From: an uncultured Clostridium sp.
GTDB taxonomy: Bacteria; Bacillota; Clostridia; Oscillospirales; Acutalibacteraceae
Assembly: GCA_902471875.1 (NCBI GenBank)
Contig: CABRLN010000009.1
Span: 6,091-70,090, forward strand
Direction: 5' to 3'
Length of the DNA stretch: 64,000 nt
The notes beneath the pieces are model-generated. The model saw only the letters and a program-made list of their open reading frames with translations, had not been told where the DNA came from and did not search any database. Made by a program: the position numbers and the translations under genes. The number at the start of each line of letters is the position of its first letter. The stretch's first letter is position 1. Below, piece after piece: positions 27,247 through 36,314 of the stretch.

Positions 27247-29067
27247 TTACTTTTTCCTGTTTGCTTGTTTCATTCTTAGTTCTTTACTGAGAATTTTTTT
27301 ACGCAGACGAATGCTTTTTGGTGTAACCTCAACAAGCTCGTCATCTGCAATAAATTCCAAAGACTGTTCAAGACTTAGAGGTGAGCAAGGCGTCAGCTTC
27401 AGTGCATCATCAGAACCTGACGCACGGGTGTTGGTAATGTGCTTTTTCTTACATACATTAACAGTTATGTCTTCATTTTTAGGGCTAGCACCTACTATCA
27501 TACCCTCGTAAACAGGTACACCTGCGCCTAAGAACAATCTGCCTCTATCCTGTGCTGCAAACAAACCGTAGTTAGTGGTATCACCTGTTTCGTGAGCAAC
27601 AAGTGAGCCTTGGTGACGGCTAATAATTTCACCCTTGTATGGCTCGTAATCGTCAAACACATGGTTCATAATGCCGTTACCGTTGGTATCTGTTAAAAAT
27701 TCACTGCGGTAACCCATTATTCCTCTTGCAGGAATACGGAACTCAATATGAGTAATACCTGATTCTCTTGTTCCCATATTAACCAGCTCTGCCTTTCTGG
27801 TACCAAGCTTTTCCATTACAGCGCCTACATACGCATCAGGAACTTCTATAATAAGCATTTCCATTGGCTCACACTTTACGCCGTCTATCTCTTTCATAAT
27901 TACTGTCGGGCGTGAAACCTGAAATTCATAGTTTTGTCTGCGCATTGTTTCAATTAATACTGAAAGATGAAGCTCGCCTCTGCCTGATACTCTGAATGTG
28001 TCAGCAGAGTCAGTTTCTTCTACACGCATTGCCACATTTGTTTCTACCTCTTTGAACAGTCTGTCACGAAGATTTCTTGAGGTTACATACTTACCCTCTT
28101 TGCCTGCAAAAGGTGAATTATTTACCATAAACATCATTGAAACGGTTGGTTCGTCTATCTTAACAAACGGAAGTGGTTCTACATTGTCAGGTGCACATGC
28201 TGTTTCTCCAATGTTAAGGTCTGCAATACCCGAAACACAAACAATGTCACCAAGCTGAGCAGTTTCAGTTTCTACTCTTTTTAGTCCTTCAAACTGATAT
28301 AACTTTGCAATTTTTACGTTTTTTGTACCGCCGTCACGTGTACAAAGCACAGCAGACTGACCGCTTTTTACCATTCCGCGCTCTACCCTGCCAATGCCTA
28401 TTCTGCCTACATAATCATCATAATCAATATTAGAAAATAAAATTTGCATAGAACCATCAAGATCACCCTTTGGCGGTTCAACTTCATTTATAATTGTTTC
28501 AAACAACGGCTTCATATCAGTACCCAATTGGTTAGGGTCAAGTGACGCATAGCCGTCTCTTGCCGATGCATATACTACAGGAAATTCAAGCTGGTCATCG
28601 TCTGCACCAAGGTCAATAAATAAATCCAAAACCTCATCAACAACCTCCTGAGGTCTTGCACCGGGACGGTCAACCTTGTTTACAACAACAACAGGCTTTT
28701 TACCCAAGCCAAGAGCCTTTTTAAGTACAAAACGGGTTTGTGGCATACAGCCTTCAAATGCATCTACCAATAGTAAAACTCCGTCAACCATCATAAGAAT
28801 ACGCTCAACCTCACCGCCAAAGTCAGCATGACCAGGTGTGTCAACAATATTTATTTTAATGTCGTTATACATAACCGCTGTATTTTTTGACAAAATTGTA
28901 ATTCCACGCTCACGCTCAAGGTCGTTAGAATCCATTACACGCTCTGCAACTGCCTCGTTTGCTCTGAAAATACCGCTTTGGTGCAACAGCTGGTCAACCA
29001 AAGTTGTTTTACCGTGGTCAACATGTGCAATAATGGCTACATTTCTTAAATTATCTCTTTGACCCAT
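27247..29067 (-). CDS. typA: Translational GTPase TypA/BipA
   Basis: TypA is a ribosome-associated GTPase of the EF-G class, tied to ribosome assembly and stress survival. At 606 residues it has the family length. The G motifs are clear: AHVDHGKTT near residue 14 (G1), GITI (G2), DTPGHADFGGE near residue 74 (G3), and NKVDRPGARP near residue 128 (G4). The elongation-factor domain II, the EF-G C-terminal fold and the BipA-specific C-terminal end follow. A clean promoter lies upstream at 29131-29159. It appears to share its transcript with the exonuclease gene. Confidence 0.98.
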   Translation of the reverse strand: MGQRDNLRNVAIIAHVDHGKTTLVDQLLHQSGIFRANEAVAERVMDSNDLERERGITILSKNTAVMYNDIKINIVDTPGHADFGGEVERILMMVDGVLLLVDAFEGCMPQTRFVLKKALGLGKKPVVVVNKVDRPGARPQEVVDEVLDLFIDLGADDDQLEFPVVYASARDGYASLDPNQLGTDMKPLFETIINEVEPPKGDLDGSMQILFSNIDYDDYVGRIGIGRVERGMVKSGQSAVLCTRDGGTKNVKIAKLYQFEGLKRVETETAQLGDIVCVSGIADLNIGETACAPDNVEPLPFVKIDEPTVSMMFMVNNSPFAGKEGKYVTSRNLRDRLFKEVETNVAMRVEETDSADTFRVSGRGELHLSVLIETMRRQNYEFQVSRPTVIMKEIDGVKCEPMEMLIIEVPDAYVGAVMEKLGTRKAELVNMGTRESGITHIEFRIPARGIMGYRSEFLTDTNGNGIMNHVFDDYEPYKGEIISRHQGSLVAHETGDTTNYGLFAAQDRGRLFLGAGVPVYEGMIVGASPKNEDITVNVCKKKHITNTRASGSDDALKLTPCSPLSLEQSLEFIADDELVEVTPKSIRLRKKILSKELRMKQANRKK

Positions 29068-29130
29068 AAAAATTCCCTCGATTTCTAAAAAGTATAAAAC
29101 TATATAGTTTATTATTTTTCACAATAATAG

Positions 29131-29159
29131 ATTATATCACATTAGTTTAATTTTATCAA
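29131..29159 (-). promoter_or_regulatory. Promoter of typA
   Basis: On the minus strand, TTGATA (29154-29159) and a perfect TATAAT (29131-29136) are separated by 17 bases, about 65 bases before the typA ATG. Confidence 0.75.
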
Positions 29160-29290
29160 ACTAATAAAGCTTTATTGGTTAAAGTTTTAGCAAGTGTATT
29201 AACTGCATTACTATTCTTACAAATTTCTGTTGAATATGCTAAAGTATGGCGTTAAATTTTAATTATAAATTGATTTATTTAGTAAAATTA

Positions 29291-29319
29291 TTGAGAATTT
29301 TCTAATAATGTGGTATATT
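29291..29319 (+). promoter_or_regulatory. Promoter of the SPL radical SAM gene
   Basis: TTGAGA (29291-29296) and TATATT (29314-29319) are separated by 17 bases on the plus strand, divergent from the typA promoter. Confidence 0.6.
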
Positions 29320-29411
29320 AGTAAAGTTAATACTGTAGAGTATTTATAAAAGAAGTGTTTTATTTATTCTTTTTAGGTACACCTCGGTATATAAACTTTA
29401 GGGAGTATTAT

Positions 29412-30287
29412 ATGCATCAGGTTAAAGCTAAGCAATTATTATCATCACAAAATGGAATGAATATTTACCGTGGCTGTTCTCACGGCTGCATTTACTGCGA
29501 CTCTCGCAGTCAGTGCTATCAAATTAACCATGCCTTTGAGGATATTGAGGTTAAAAAAAATGCGCCGCAGCTGCTTGAGGAAAAGCTGAAAAGGAAGAGA
29601 AAAAAGGTAATGATTTCAACAGGTTCAATGTCAGATCCTTATATTCCATTAGAAAAATATTTGAAGCTGACAAGAGAATGCTTAAAGGTGATTGAAAAAT
29701 ACGGCTTTGGGTTAAGCATACAAACTAAAAGCGACCTTATTTTGCGTGACCTTGACGTATTAAGAGCCATTAACGAAAAGTCTAAATGCATAGTACAAAT
29801 GACACTTACAACTGCTGACAAGTACCTGTGTAAAAAGCTTGAACCAAATGTAGCACCTACACCAAAGCGTGTTGAGGTTCTTAAAACCTTTGCTAAATAT
29901 AATATACCTACAATTGCGTGGATTTGTCCAATTTTACCTTTTATTAATGACAACGAATATAACATTCGTATGCTTATGAAGCAATGTGTTGACGCTAAGG
30001 TTAAGGGGATTATATGCTTTGGAATGGGTGTTACCCTTAGAGAAGGTAGCCGTGAATATTTTTATAAGCAGTTAGACAAGCTGTTCCCCGGTATGAAAAA
30101 CAAATATATTAATTACTTTGGCGAAGGTTACGAGCTTGTTAGTCCTAACAACGACAAGCTTATGAATATTATAGCAGAGGAGTGCCATAAAAATGGCATT
30201 ATGCTTGGCAATGATGAGGTTTTTAAATATATGCACACCTATCAAAGCAACGAATACTTTCAACTTGATTTATTTGATTTAATGTAA
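29412..30287 (+). CDS. SPL-family radical SAM protein
   Basis: This is a radical SAM protein of 291 residues in the SplB-like (spore photoproduct lyase-related) family. The cluster motif CSHGCIYC, in YRGCSHGCIYCDSR, lies near residues 22-29. It is followed by the family pattern of STGSMSDPY, TKSDLILRDLD and the late WICPILPFIND. True spore photoproduct lyase repairs thymine dimers of spores, but this broader family includes many members without known function, and no sporulation genes lie nearby. The start is the ATG at 29412, six bases after AGGGAG; upstream in-frame codons are not conserved. It is the only plus-strand gene in its neighbourhood and ends at a strong terminator. Confidence 0.88.
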   Translation: MHQVKAKQLLSSQNGMNIYRGCSHGCIYCDSRSQCYQINHAFEDIEVKKNAPQLLEEKLKRKRKKVMISTGSMSDPYIPLEKYLKLTRECLKVIEKYGFGLSIQTKSDLILRDLDVLRAINEKSKCIVQMTLTTADKYLCKKLEPNVAPTPKRVEVLKTFAKYNIPTIAWICPILPFINDNEYNIRMLMKQCVDAKVKGIICFGMGVTLREGSREYFYKQLDKLFPGMKNKYINYFGEGYELVSPNNDKLMNIIAEECHKNGIMLGNDEVFKYMHTYQSNEYFQLDLFDLM

Positions 30288-30309
30288 TACTTATTGAATA
30301 TATAATTTT

Positions 30310-30345
30310 AGGGCAACCATTTTTCGTGGTTGCCCTTTTAGTTAT
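30310..30345. terminator. Bidirectional terminator
   Basis: A perfect 10 bp stem, AGGGCAACCA with its complement (30310-30319 with 30327-30336), lies between the convergent radical SAM and SUKH genes. It is followed by TTTTAGTTATT on the plus strand and can serve both genes. Confidence 0.85.
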
Positions 30346-30360
30346 TATTATTCAAATATA

Positions 30361-30897
30361 TTAATATAGGTCATATGGTTCTTTACCCCATAGCCAAAAA
30401 TATGAAAAGCCTGAAATTAATGACGCCTCTATAAATGCAACAAAGGACATATTAAGAGGTTCAAGGTCGCTTATGCCCTCGTTAGAAAAGTAGATATTTC
30501 TTTCTGAACCGTCGCACTTCATATAAAAATCGTCCTCGGCAAAGCGTGCAATATATATATATCCCTGTTCTAACCAATCATCTTGGGCATACTTAAAAGC
30601 ATCTTCTAAAGAAGAAATTTTGTCATCTGCACATTCAAAAAAGTTAATACCGTTACTAAATTTTAACAGCTCCAAATAATCCTTTGATAAGGTGTAAGTA
30701 TTGTACTTTTTTAACCACTTATCAATTTCTTTTTGAGAAATACCTTTGTTTAAATTAACAATCATTTTTTCAAAACAACCCTTACCGTGGTAAATAACAG
30801 GCTGATTTTCTTGAAAATTTTTGATTACTTCAACCAACTGTTTGCCGTTAAGCATATTTGACGAACTGGAAAAAAGTTCGTAGTAATTTTCATCCAT
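30361..30897 (-). CDS. SMI1/KNR4 (SUKH) family protein
   Basis: This is a 178-residue soluble protein with a SUKH fold. The pattern is the typical one: SKDYLELLKFSNGINFF at about residues 70-86, a SLEDAFKY stretch, an IYIARF strand, and a C-terminal SFVAFIEASL helix. Bacterial SUKH proteins are often immunity proteins against contact-dependent or polymorphic toxins. The start is the ATG at 30897, after TTGGAGA. A gene for a small secreted protein ends 28 bases upstream on the same strand. No toxin gene with an obvious nuclease or deaminase domain is visible nearby, so this may be an orphan immunity protein. The family assignment is by motif only. Confidence 0.75.
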   Translation of the reverse strand: MDENYYELFSSSSNMLNGKQLVEVIKNFQENQPVIYHGKGCFEKMIVNLNKGISQKEIDKWLKKYNTYTLSKDYLELLKFSNGINFFECADDKISSLEDAFKYAQDDWLEQGYIYIARFAEDDFYMKCDGSERNIYFSNEGISDLEPLNMSFVAFIEASLISGFSYFWLWGKEPYDLY

Positions 30898-30925
30898 ATT
30901 GTTAAATTCTCCAATCAATTTACTA

Positions 30926-31117
30926 TTACTCCTCCGTAATATCAAATTCAAGTATTGCATAGAAACCATTTTCAGTATTTCTTTCTTCTACTATTCTATA
31001 AGGTTGGTCATTATCAGTATCAACGGCATTTGCACTTAAAAATTGAAAGCCCAAGCACAATGCCATAACTAAAGCTATAGACATTAAAATCAAGGAAATT
31101 CTTCTTGTCTTACTCAC
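30926..31117 (-). CDS. Small secreted or membrane-anchored protein
   Basis: This is a 63-residue protein I do not recognise. It starts at a GTG at 31117, six bases after GGGAG, with basic residues SKTRR, then a hydrophobic stretch of about 18 residues (ISLILMSIALVMALCLGF) and a plausible signal-peptidase site near ANAVD. The mature part would be only about 33 residues, acidic, ending EFDITEE. It lies immediately upstream of the SUKH gene on the same strand and they are likely co-transcribed. It could be a secreted peptide paired with the SUKH protein, but nothing in it proves toxicity. Confidence 0.6.
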   Translation of the reverse strand: MSKTRRISLILMSIALVMALCLGFQFLSANAVDTDNDQPYRIVEERNTENGFYAILEFDITEE

Positions 31118-31150
31118 TAAAATCTCCCTTTCTCTATTAAGTTTTATCAA

Positions 31151-31399
31151 CTTACACTAAGTTATCATAGGTCTTATGAATAACTTCTACACCAAGCAAT
31201 AACTTTTTTATGTTGGTCCTTAGTAAGTGCAATACCATTATCTTCTTAAAACTTGTATGTTTTAATTTCTTACTATAATATCAATTACTTATATATTAAA
31301 TAATTTATTATATTTTATAAAATTCTTATTTATCAATTTATAATAACAAAATTCTATCTGTTTGTCAATATATAGTAATTATATAAACAACAATTGATA
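31151..31399. other. AT-rich intergenic stretch
   Basis: About 250 bases of very AT-rich sequence upstream of the small secreted protein gene. I see no clear promoter or RNA fold. The terminator of the next gene lies at its right edge. Confidence 0.5.
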
Positions 31400-31401
31400 A
31401 T

Positions 31402-31436
31402 AAAAAATGGCAACCATGAAAGATTGCCATTTTTAT
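31402..31436 (-). terminator. Terminator of the acidic membrane protein gene
   Basis: A perfect 11 bp stem, AAAAATGGCAA with its complement (31402-31412 with 31424-31434), is followed on the minus strand by TTTATTATC, about 60 bases past the stop codon. Confidence 0.8.
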
Positions 31437-31492
31437 ATATTTATTTAGTTTTTTGCTTTTTATTTAAAATAATCAATTAAAGTCAGAACACA

Positions 31493-32704
31493 TTAATCAG
31501 CTTTTGTTGAAGCCTCTGTTGGTACTGTATTTGATTCTGTTTCACTTTCTGAATTTGTTGCAGGCTCGGTTGAGGCATTTATTATATCCTCCATAGACAT
31601 TGTTGGAGCCTCATAAGTACCGTCAAGTACAGACGCTTTGTACTTCTCAAACTCTTCTTTTGATGACTTTTCATAAACAGTGTCGTAACCGCTGCTTGTA
31701 ATTGTAAGCTTACCATCTTTAACTACTGCATCCATTTTAGACTCAGAACCTGCTTCAACGGTTTCTCCGCTTGAATTTGTACCGCCTGATGACAATGTAG
31801 TAATTTGCTTGCCGTCATAATTATATTTAAATGACAATATGTCAGTATAAAGAGGTGTTACTGCACGGTTGTAAACAGTACCATCATCTGTAAACTCCAT
31901 ATATGAATCATATCCGTACATAGGGTTAGAAAATTTCCAGTAGCCTATAATACTGTCATTCTTTGTAAAATCAGGACCTTTCATTTCAACATTATCTTTT
32001 GCGAAAGCATATGTAAGAACCAACGGCTCTGCCTCTTGGTAATCTGCTGAAGAAATAGTTAGAGTTTTTCCAAAAATAAGATTACCGCTTATTTCGTAAT
32101 TATATGTTTGACTTATGTTGCCTGCTGACATATAACAATAAGTACCTTCGTCCTTATAAGACAACTGATAAGACATAGACTCGCTCATATATTCTGTATC
32201 AACAGACATAACAAGTTCATCATCTGTAAAGGTATAGAAAATCTTCATATCGCTATCTTCCATTACCCATACGCCTTTAATTGTGTTATTAAAGAACACA
32301 AAATAAGCACCTACAGCTAATGCTGCAACAACCACCACAGCAATAACTATGGTAGTTATAAGTGTACTCCTTTTGATTTTTTTCTTTTGCTTTGGCATTG
32401 CAGACTCAGCAACCTTACCATCAAAATCCTCACTGCTGTAATCATCTACAAAATCCTCAAGCTCACCAAATTGTGAAGAATAATTGTTTGATTCATCATC
32501 TTTGTTGTCAGATACATCTTCAAGCTTTTCTTTATTGTCAATATTCAGGCCGTCGTCTTCAATATCGCCAATATTTTCTTGGTTTTGCAAAGTTTCAGCC
32601 TCTTCTGTGTTTTCATTAATAATATCAGTAGTTTCGTTATTAAGCACGCCTTCTACATTATTATCAGGAGATACCTCAAACTCATTTTTTTCGTTTTTTG
32701 CCAT
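31493..32704 (-). CDS. Single-pass membrane protein with acidic cytoplasmic N-terminus
   Basis: This is a 403-residue protein with a strongly acidic N-terminal region (about 1-110, many Asp, Glu and Asn), a basic stop KQKKKIKRS, and one transmembrane helix (about 117-142). The extracellular part appears to hold two related beta-rich modules. Each begins like a lipocalin or DUF5640-type unit (IKGVWVMEDSDMK at about 145 and IIGYWKFSNP at about 255). A Ser/Thr/Glu-rich tail follows. The start is the ATG at 32704, after AAGGAGG. It has no catalytic motif I can name. A sensor, anti-sigma-like or envelope-binding role is possible but unproven. It lies just outside the left end of the mobile element. 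Confidence 0.75.
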   Translation of the reverse strand: MAKNEKNEFEVSPDNNVEGVLNNETTDIINENTEEAETLQNQENIGDIEDDGLNIDNKEKLEDVSDNKDDESNNYSSQFGELEDFVDDYSSEDFDGKVAESAMPKQKKKIKRSTLITTIVIAVVVVAALAVGAYFVFFNNTIKGVWVMEDSDMKIFYTFTDDELVMSVDTEYMSESMSYQLSYKDEGTYCYMSAGNISQTYNYEISGNLIFGKTLTISSADYQEAEPLVLTYAFAKDNVEMKGPDFTKNDSIIGYWKFSNPMYGYDSYMEFTDDGTVYNRAVTPLYTDILSFKYNYDGKQITTLSSGGTNSSGETVEAGSESKMDAVVKDGKLTITSSGYDTVYEKSSKEEFEKYKASVLDGTYEAPTMSMEDIINASTEPATNSESETESNTVPTEASTKAD

Positions 32705-32820
32705 AATAATCCTCCTTGCATATTTGCATAAATGCATATTTATTATAGTACAAATACAATTTATTTGCAATAGAAATTATGTTAATAAGTAAACCAATTT
32801 AGTTAAGATAATATCTTGAT

Positions 32821-32870
32821 AAAAAAATCTTCTCCCTTGGGGCACCCTCCGTAAGGAAGGTGCCCCAAGG
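32821..32870. repeat. Left half of a split palindromic repeat
   Basis: The sequence AAAAAAATCTTCTCC is followed by a perfect 12 bp hairpin (32835-32846 with 32859-32870, CCTTGGGGCACC and its complement). The same outer sequence and a similar hairpin occur in inverted orientation at 46346-46399. Together they would form one repeat of about 100 bases if the mobile element were removed. On the minus strand this copy also resembles a terminator behind the recombinase gene. Confidence 0.7.
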
Positions 32871-32922
32871 CTCTTGTATCTTAAATTGAATATTGTTGTG
32901 TTGAAGCGGTGTAGCCTATTAG

Positions 32923-34599
32923 CTATGCCGTTTTTGCTTTGCTGCGTTCCCGTTCTTCTAAATGTTCTTGGAACGCATTTTCCATTTCTTCGGGACTGAG
33001 TTCCCTCAGAATACCTACGCCGTTGTAGTAGATGTCCATCAACTGAACACGCTTGCCGTCAAGGTATCTCGGTGCATACACGATAATCCTGTCTATAAAT
33101 TCGTGTATCAGTTCGGATGTTAGTTCCTTTAACTCGGTAATCTTCTTTACCTTGTCAATGAATTTTTGCAGACTTTCGGTCTTGTCCGTTTCAGTTTCGA
33201 GATAACTTTCCATTTCGGGAATATCCGCTTTCAGCCTTTGCTGTTCTTCCTCATAAGACATTGACAGAGTAGCATAGCGTTCATCAGATATTTTACCGAT
33301 AGCGTTATCCTCATAAATTTTCTGTATCAGACTGTCAATTTCGGCAATACGCTTTTTCGCCTTGTTCAGTTCGCGGTGTTTCTGTGCAAGCTCTTTCTTT
33401 TTGTCTTCGCTGTAACATTCCATCTGCTTGCGTGCAAACTCTTTTTCAAAGGCTTGCACATTGAGTAGGATTCTCCGCATACTTTCCGATACTGTTTCCG
33501 CCACGATTTTTTCACGGATATAATGGGCGGAACACACTTCGGAATTTTTGCGAAATGAGGAGCAGAAGAAATATGCCTGTTCCCGTTTGTAATTGTTTGT
33601 CACGCTGTAATACAGCTTCTCTCCAAAATCGGCACAGTAGAGCAGTCCCGAAAACGGACTGACAATACCGCTTTTGGTCGGTCTGCGGCGGTGCTTGCGA
33701 AGTTCCTGCACCAACTTAAATACCTCACGGTCGATGATGGCGGGATGAGTATTCGGGAAGATTTGCCATTCCTCCTGCGGTCTTTCAATTTTCGTTTTGT
33801 TCTTGAAAGACTTTGTCGTGCTTCGGAAATTGACCGTATCTCCACAGTATTCCTGCTTTGCAAGAATATCCGCAACTGTTGCCGAACACCAGTTATACGG
33901 AACGGCAGGCGGCTTGCTGCAATTTCTGCCGATACTAATCCAATATTCCGTAGGAGTCAGCACCTTTTCGGCTTTCAGCTTCTTAGCGATCTGCGTCGGT
34001 CCGAAACCGTCAACGCATAGTGCAAAGATTCTGCGGATCACTTTGGCAGCTTCTTCATCAATAATCCATTCCTTTTTATTGTCGGGATTTTTCATATATC
34101 CGAAAGGCGGATTTGTTGTCAGCGGAACGCCGGACATACCCTTGTTCTTAAAGACATTGCGTACCTTTTGGCTTGTGTTTTTGGCGTGCCATTCGTTAAA
34201 CAAGTCCTGCATAGGAACAAGGTCGCTAATACCTTTTGCAGTATCGATATTGTCCATTATGGCGATATATCGAACGCCTAAGCTGTCAAAGCCTTCTTCT
34301 AAAAGCTGACCGACTATCAAGCGGTTACGACCGAGACGGGAATGGTCTTTAACGATCAGCGTTCCGATCAGTCCTTTTTCCGCAAGCTCCATTATTTCCG
34401 TAAAGGCAGGTCTTGCGAAAGTCGTACCCGACCAACCGTCGTCAATAAATACACGAGGATTTTTGAAGCCGTTGTCATTTGCGTACTTTTCAAGTATAGA
34501 TTGCTGATTTTTAATGCTGCCCGAAACGCCTTCCTGCTCATCGTCACGGGATAAGCGGCAGTAAAGGGCAGTTATCTTTTCTGACTGTTGTTTACTCAT
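32923..34599 (-). CDS. Large serine recombinase (TnpX-like)
   Basis: This is a 558-residue site-specific recombinase of the large serine family, expected to excise and insert the element. The resolvase domain (about 9-155) has the nucleophile Ser17 in YCRLSRDD and the conserved LIVKDHSRLGRN. A recombinase domain follows (about 160-290), then a zinc ribbon with four cysteines (LLYCADFG ... FFCSSF ... VCSAHY, about 305-370). A long coiled coil (about 395-470) comes after it, and then the C-terminal tail. The start is the ATG at 34599, after AAAGGAG; a GTG five codons earlier is part of the ribosome binding site. The 3' end faces the left terminus of the element. Confidence 0.95.
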   Translation of the reverse strand: MSKQQSEKITALYCRLSRDDEQEGVSGSIKNQQSILEKYANDNGFKNPRVFIDDGWSGTTFARPAFTEIMELAEKGLIGTLIVKDHSRLGRNRLIVGQLLEEGFDSLGVRYIAIMDNIDTAKGISDLVPMQDLFNEWHAKNTSQKVRNVFKNKGMSGVPLTTNPPFGYMKNPDNKKEWIIDEEAAKVIRRIFALCVDGFGPTQIAKKLKAEKVLTPTEYWISIGRNCSKPPAVPYNWCSATVADILAKQEYCGDTVNFRSTTKSFKNKTKIERPQEEWQIFPNTHPAIIDREVFKLVQELRKHRRRPTKSGIVSPFSGLLYCADFGEKLYYSVTNNYKREQAYFFCSSFRKNSEVCSAHYIREKIVAETVSESMRRILLNVQAFEKEFARKQMECYSEDKKKELAQKHRELNKAKKRIAEIDSLIQKIYEDNAIGKISDERYATLSMSYEEEQQRLKADIPEMESYLETETDKTESLQKFIDKVKKITELKELTSELIHEFIDRIIVYAPRYLDGKRVQLMDIYYNGVGILRELSPEEMENAFQEHLEERERSKAKTA

Positions 34600-34692
34600 A
34601 GTTCTCCTTTCCACAGCCAGATATGATAGGATTTGTAGGTATATTTATCATACCACATCGGCTGCAATTATTCAACGCTTTAAAGTGATAAT

Positions 34693-34959
34693 TCAAATAT
34701 TGTTCTCTTTTTTCAGAATCCGTCCCAGCTTATCGTAGATATTTTCAGCTGCGTCCTCTTTGAAAAAGGCTCTGACCGCATAGAGCGTGCCGTCAATTTC
34801 CTTTACAAAGTTCAGCGGCTTGGCATACATCGTTTGTCTGAACCACGCTATACGCTCTTCCTTCGTAAGCGTTGTAAGATAGTCTGTTATCTCGTCAATG
34901 AGAGTGTAAATTTCACTCGTTTTGTCTACGGTATTGCTCTGATTTTCTGCATACATCAT
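34693..34959 (-). CDS. TnpW-like transposon-encoded protein
   Basis: This is an 88-residue protein. The C-terminal half has the TnpW-type pattern of a beta strand YAVRAFF followed by a helix (NIYDKLGRILKKE). The N-terminal half is helical and acidic. Such proteins accompany Tn4451-family recombinases, and their function is not established. Its ATG overlaps the TGA of the relaxase gene by four bases, a sign of translational coupling. It lies between the relaxase and recombinase genes, where tnpW-like genes are expected. Confidence 0.7.
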   Translation of the reverse strand: MMYAENQSNTVDKTSEIYTLIDEITDYLTTLTKEERIAWFRQTMYAKPLNFVKEIDGTLYAVRAFFKEDAAENIYDKLGRILKKENNI

Positions 34960-36314
34960 CGCTCGTTTCTCTCCCTTCTTTGTAATTTCCGATTCTGCTC
35001 GGCTTCTTTGGCCCTGTATTCGTTAGCATAGAGTAAGTCGGTTTTTTCTTGAATTTTTACTGACCGTGCCTCAATGCCTTTGTTCAGTTTCAGTTGTTTT
35101 CTAAGTTCTGTTATCCTCTCCGTAACGCCTGATTTTTCCTTTCGCAATATTTCTTTTTCGGCTGGTGACGCTCTGCGAATTTTGTTTTGAAGCTTGGTGC
35201 GATAAGCAATCAGTTTATCCATTTCACCCTGCAACTTCTCCCTGTCCGCATACAGATCGTCAATCGTTTCAATGCCGTATTTGCTCATATACTGCACCTG
35301 TTCGGAAGACTCATCGAGCTTCTTTAAGTCCTCTTTGAGATACGGACTTGTAGGCTTGTAATCCGTATTCTTTGGCAGGACACCCAACAGATAGCAGTAG
35401 TGCAGATACAGCTTGTAAATATGGCTTGTCTTGCGAAAAGGCTGAAACCAGTCCCACAAATCCTGCGGCATTTGCGGCGGATAGGAGATATACGCCCTGC
35501 GGTTTCCAAAAGAAGCGCATGCGCCCATTGTCCTTTGGATATTTTCAGGCGTCCATCTTTTATCCAGCGTGTCAAGCCTTGTGAAATGCTCATACTGCGG
35601 CAGTCGTATTTTCCAATGTCTGCCGGTGAAGTCGGTAATATATCCTTTACGCCGCAAATAATCCTCCATATAATAGGGACGGCGGCTAAAATTGATTGCC
35701 TCTTTCACATCTTCACGGTACACATTATACCTTGTCGGCTTGCCGCTTTTTTCATCAAGCCATACTTGTCTTGACGGTGCTTTGCGCGGATTTTCTATGA
35801 CCGACAAGCCGTGTTCCATACATATTCTGTCGGAAACATCACGGAGTTTCCGCTGCTCTGTTTTGGAATAGTTATATTTCTTTCCGTCAAGAAAGGAAAC
35901 CGAATTAAAGCAGAAATGATTGTGCAGATGGTCTTTGTCAAGGTGGGTAGTGACGATAATCTGATACTTGTCTCCCCACATTTCTTTTGCGGTCTGCAAT
36001 CCGATTTGGTGCGCCTGTTCGGGCGTAACCTCATCGGGCTTGAAGCTCTGATAACCGTGCCAAGCGATATATCCGTTTTCCTTGCTGTACTGCCTTTTTG
36101 TCAAAATCATCTGTTGTAAGGCGATTTCTTTCAGGCAGTTTATAGTCGAAACATACTCGCCCTGCTCGGTAGCTTCGGGGCGGCTGACATAAGAAAATAT
36201 ATCCCACAGCGGCTGCAAGGTAGGATTGTCCGCTCTTGTCTTTTCGGGATTTTCCACATAGGCAATCAGGTCTTTTAATCTGCCTTCAATATGCCATAGA
36301 CTTGTTGTTGCCAT
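34956..36314 (-). CDS. Relaxase/mobilisation nuclease (TnpZ/MobA type)
   Basis: This is a 452-residue relaxase expected to nick at oriT and lead the single strand into a recipient. The N-terminal nuclease domain carries the metal-binding histidines in THLDKDHLHNHFCFNSV at about residues 120-136 and candidate tyrosines earlier (about 45-85). The C-terminal part (about 330-452) is a charged coiled coil. The ATG shares one base with the TAA of mobC, and its own stop overlaps the next gene, so the three are translationally coupled. It resembles the mobilisation protein of Tn4451-family elements. A helper conjugation system would be needed. Confidence 0.9.
   Translation of the reverse strand: MATTSLWHIEGRLKDLIAYVENPEKTRADNPTLQPLWDIFSYVSRPEATEQGEYVSTINCLKEIALQQMILTKRQYSKENGYIAWHGYQSFKPDEVTPEQAHQIGLQTAKEMWGDKYQIIVTTHLDKDHLHNHFCFNSVSFLDGKKYNYSKTEQRKLRDVSDRICMEHGLSVIENPRKAPSRQVWLDEKSGKPTRYNVYREDVKEAINFSRRPYYMEDYLRRKGYITDFTGRHWKIRLPQYEHFTRLDTLDKRWTPENIQRTMGACASFGNRRAYISYPPQMPQDLWDWFQPFRKTSHIYKLYLHYCYLLGVLPKNTDYKPTSPYLKEDLKKLDESSEQVQYMSKYGIETIDDLYADREKLQGEMDKLIAYRTKLQNKIRRASPAEKEILRKEKSGVTERITELRKQLKLNKGIEARSVKIQEKTDLLYANEYRAKEAEQNRKLQRRERNER

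Noticed and set aside
29412..30287. Radical SAM gene as the modifying enzyme for the 43-residue peptide
   Set aside because: It belongs to the SPL-like family rather than to SPASM peptide-modifying enzymes and lies 18 kb from the peptide gene.
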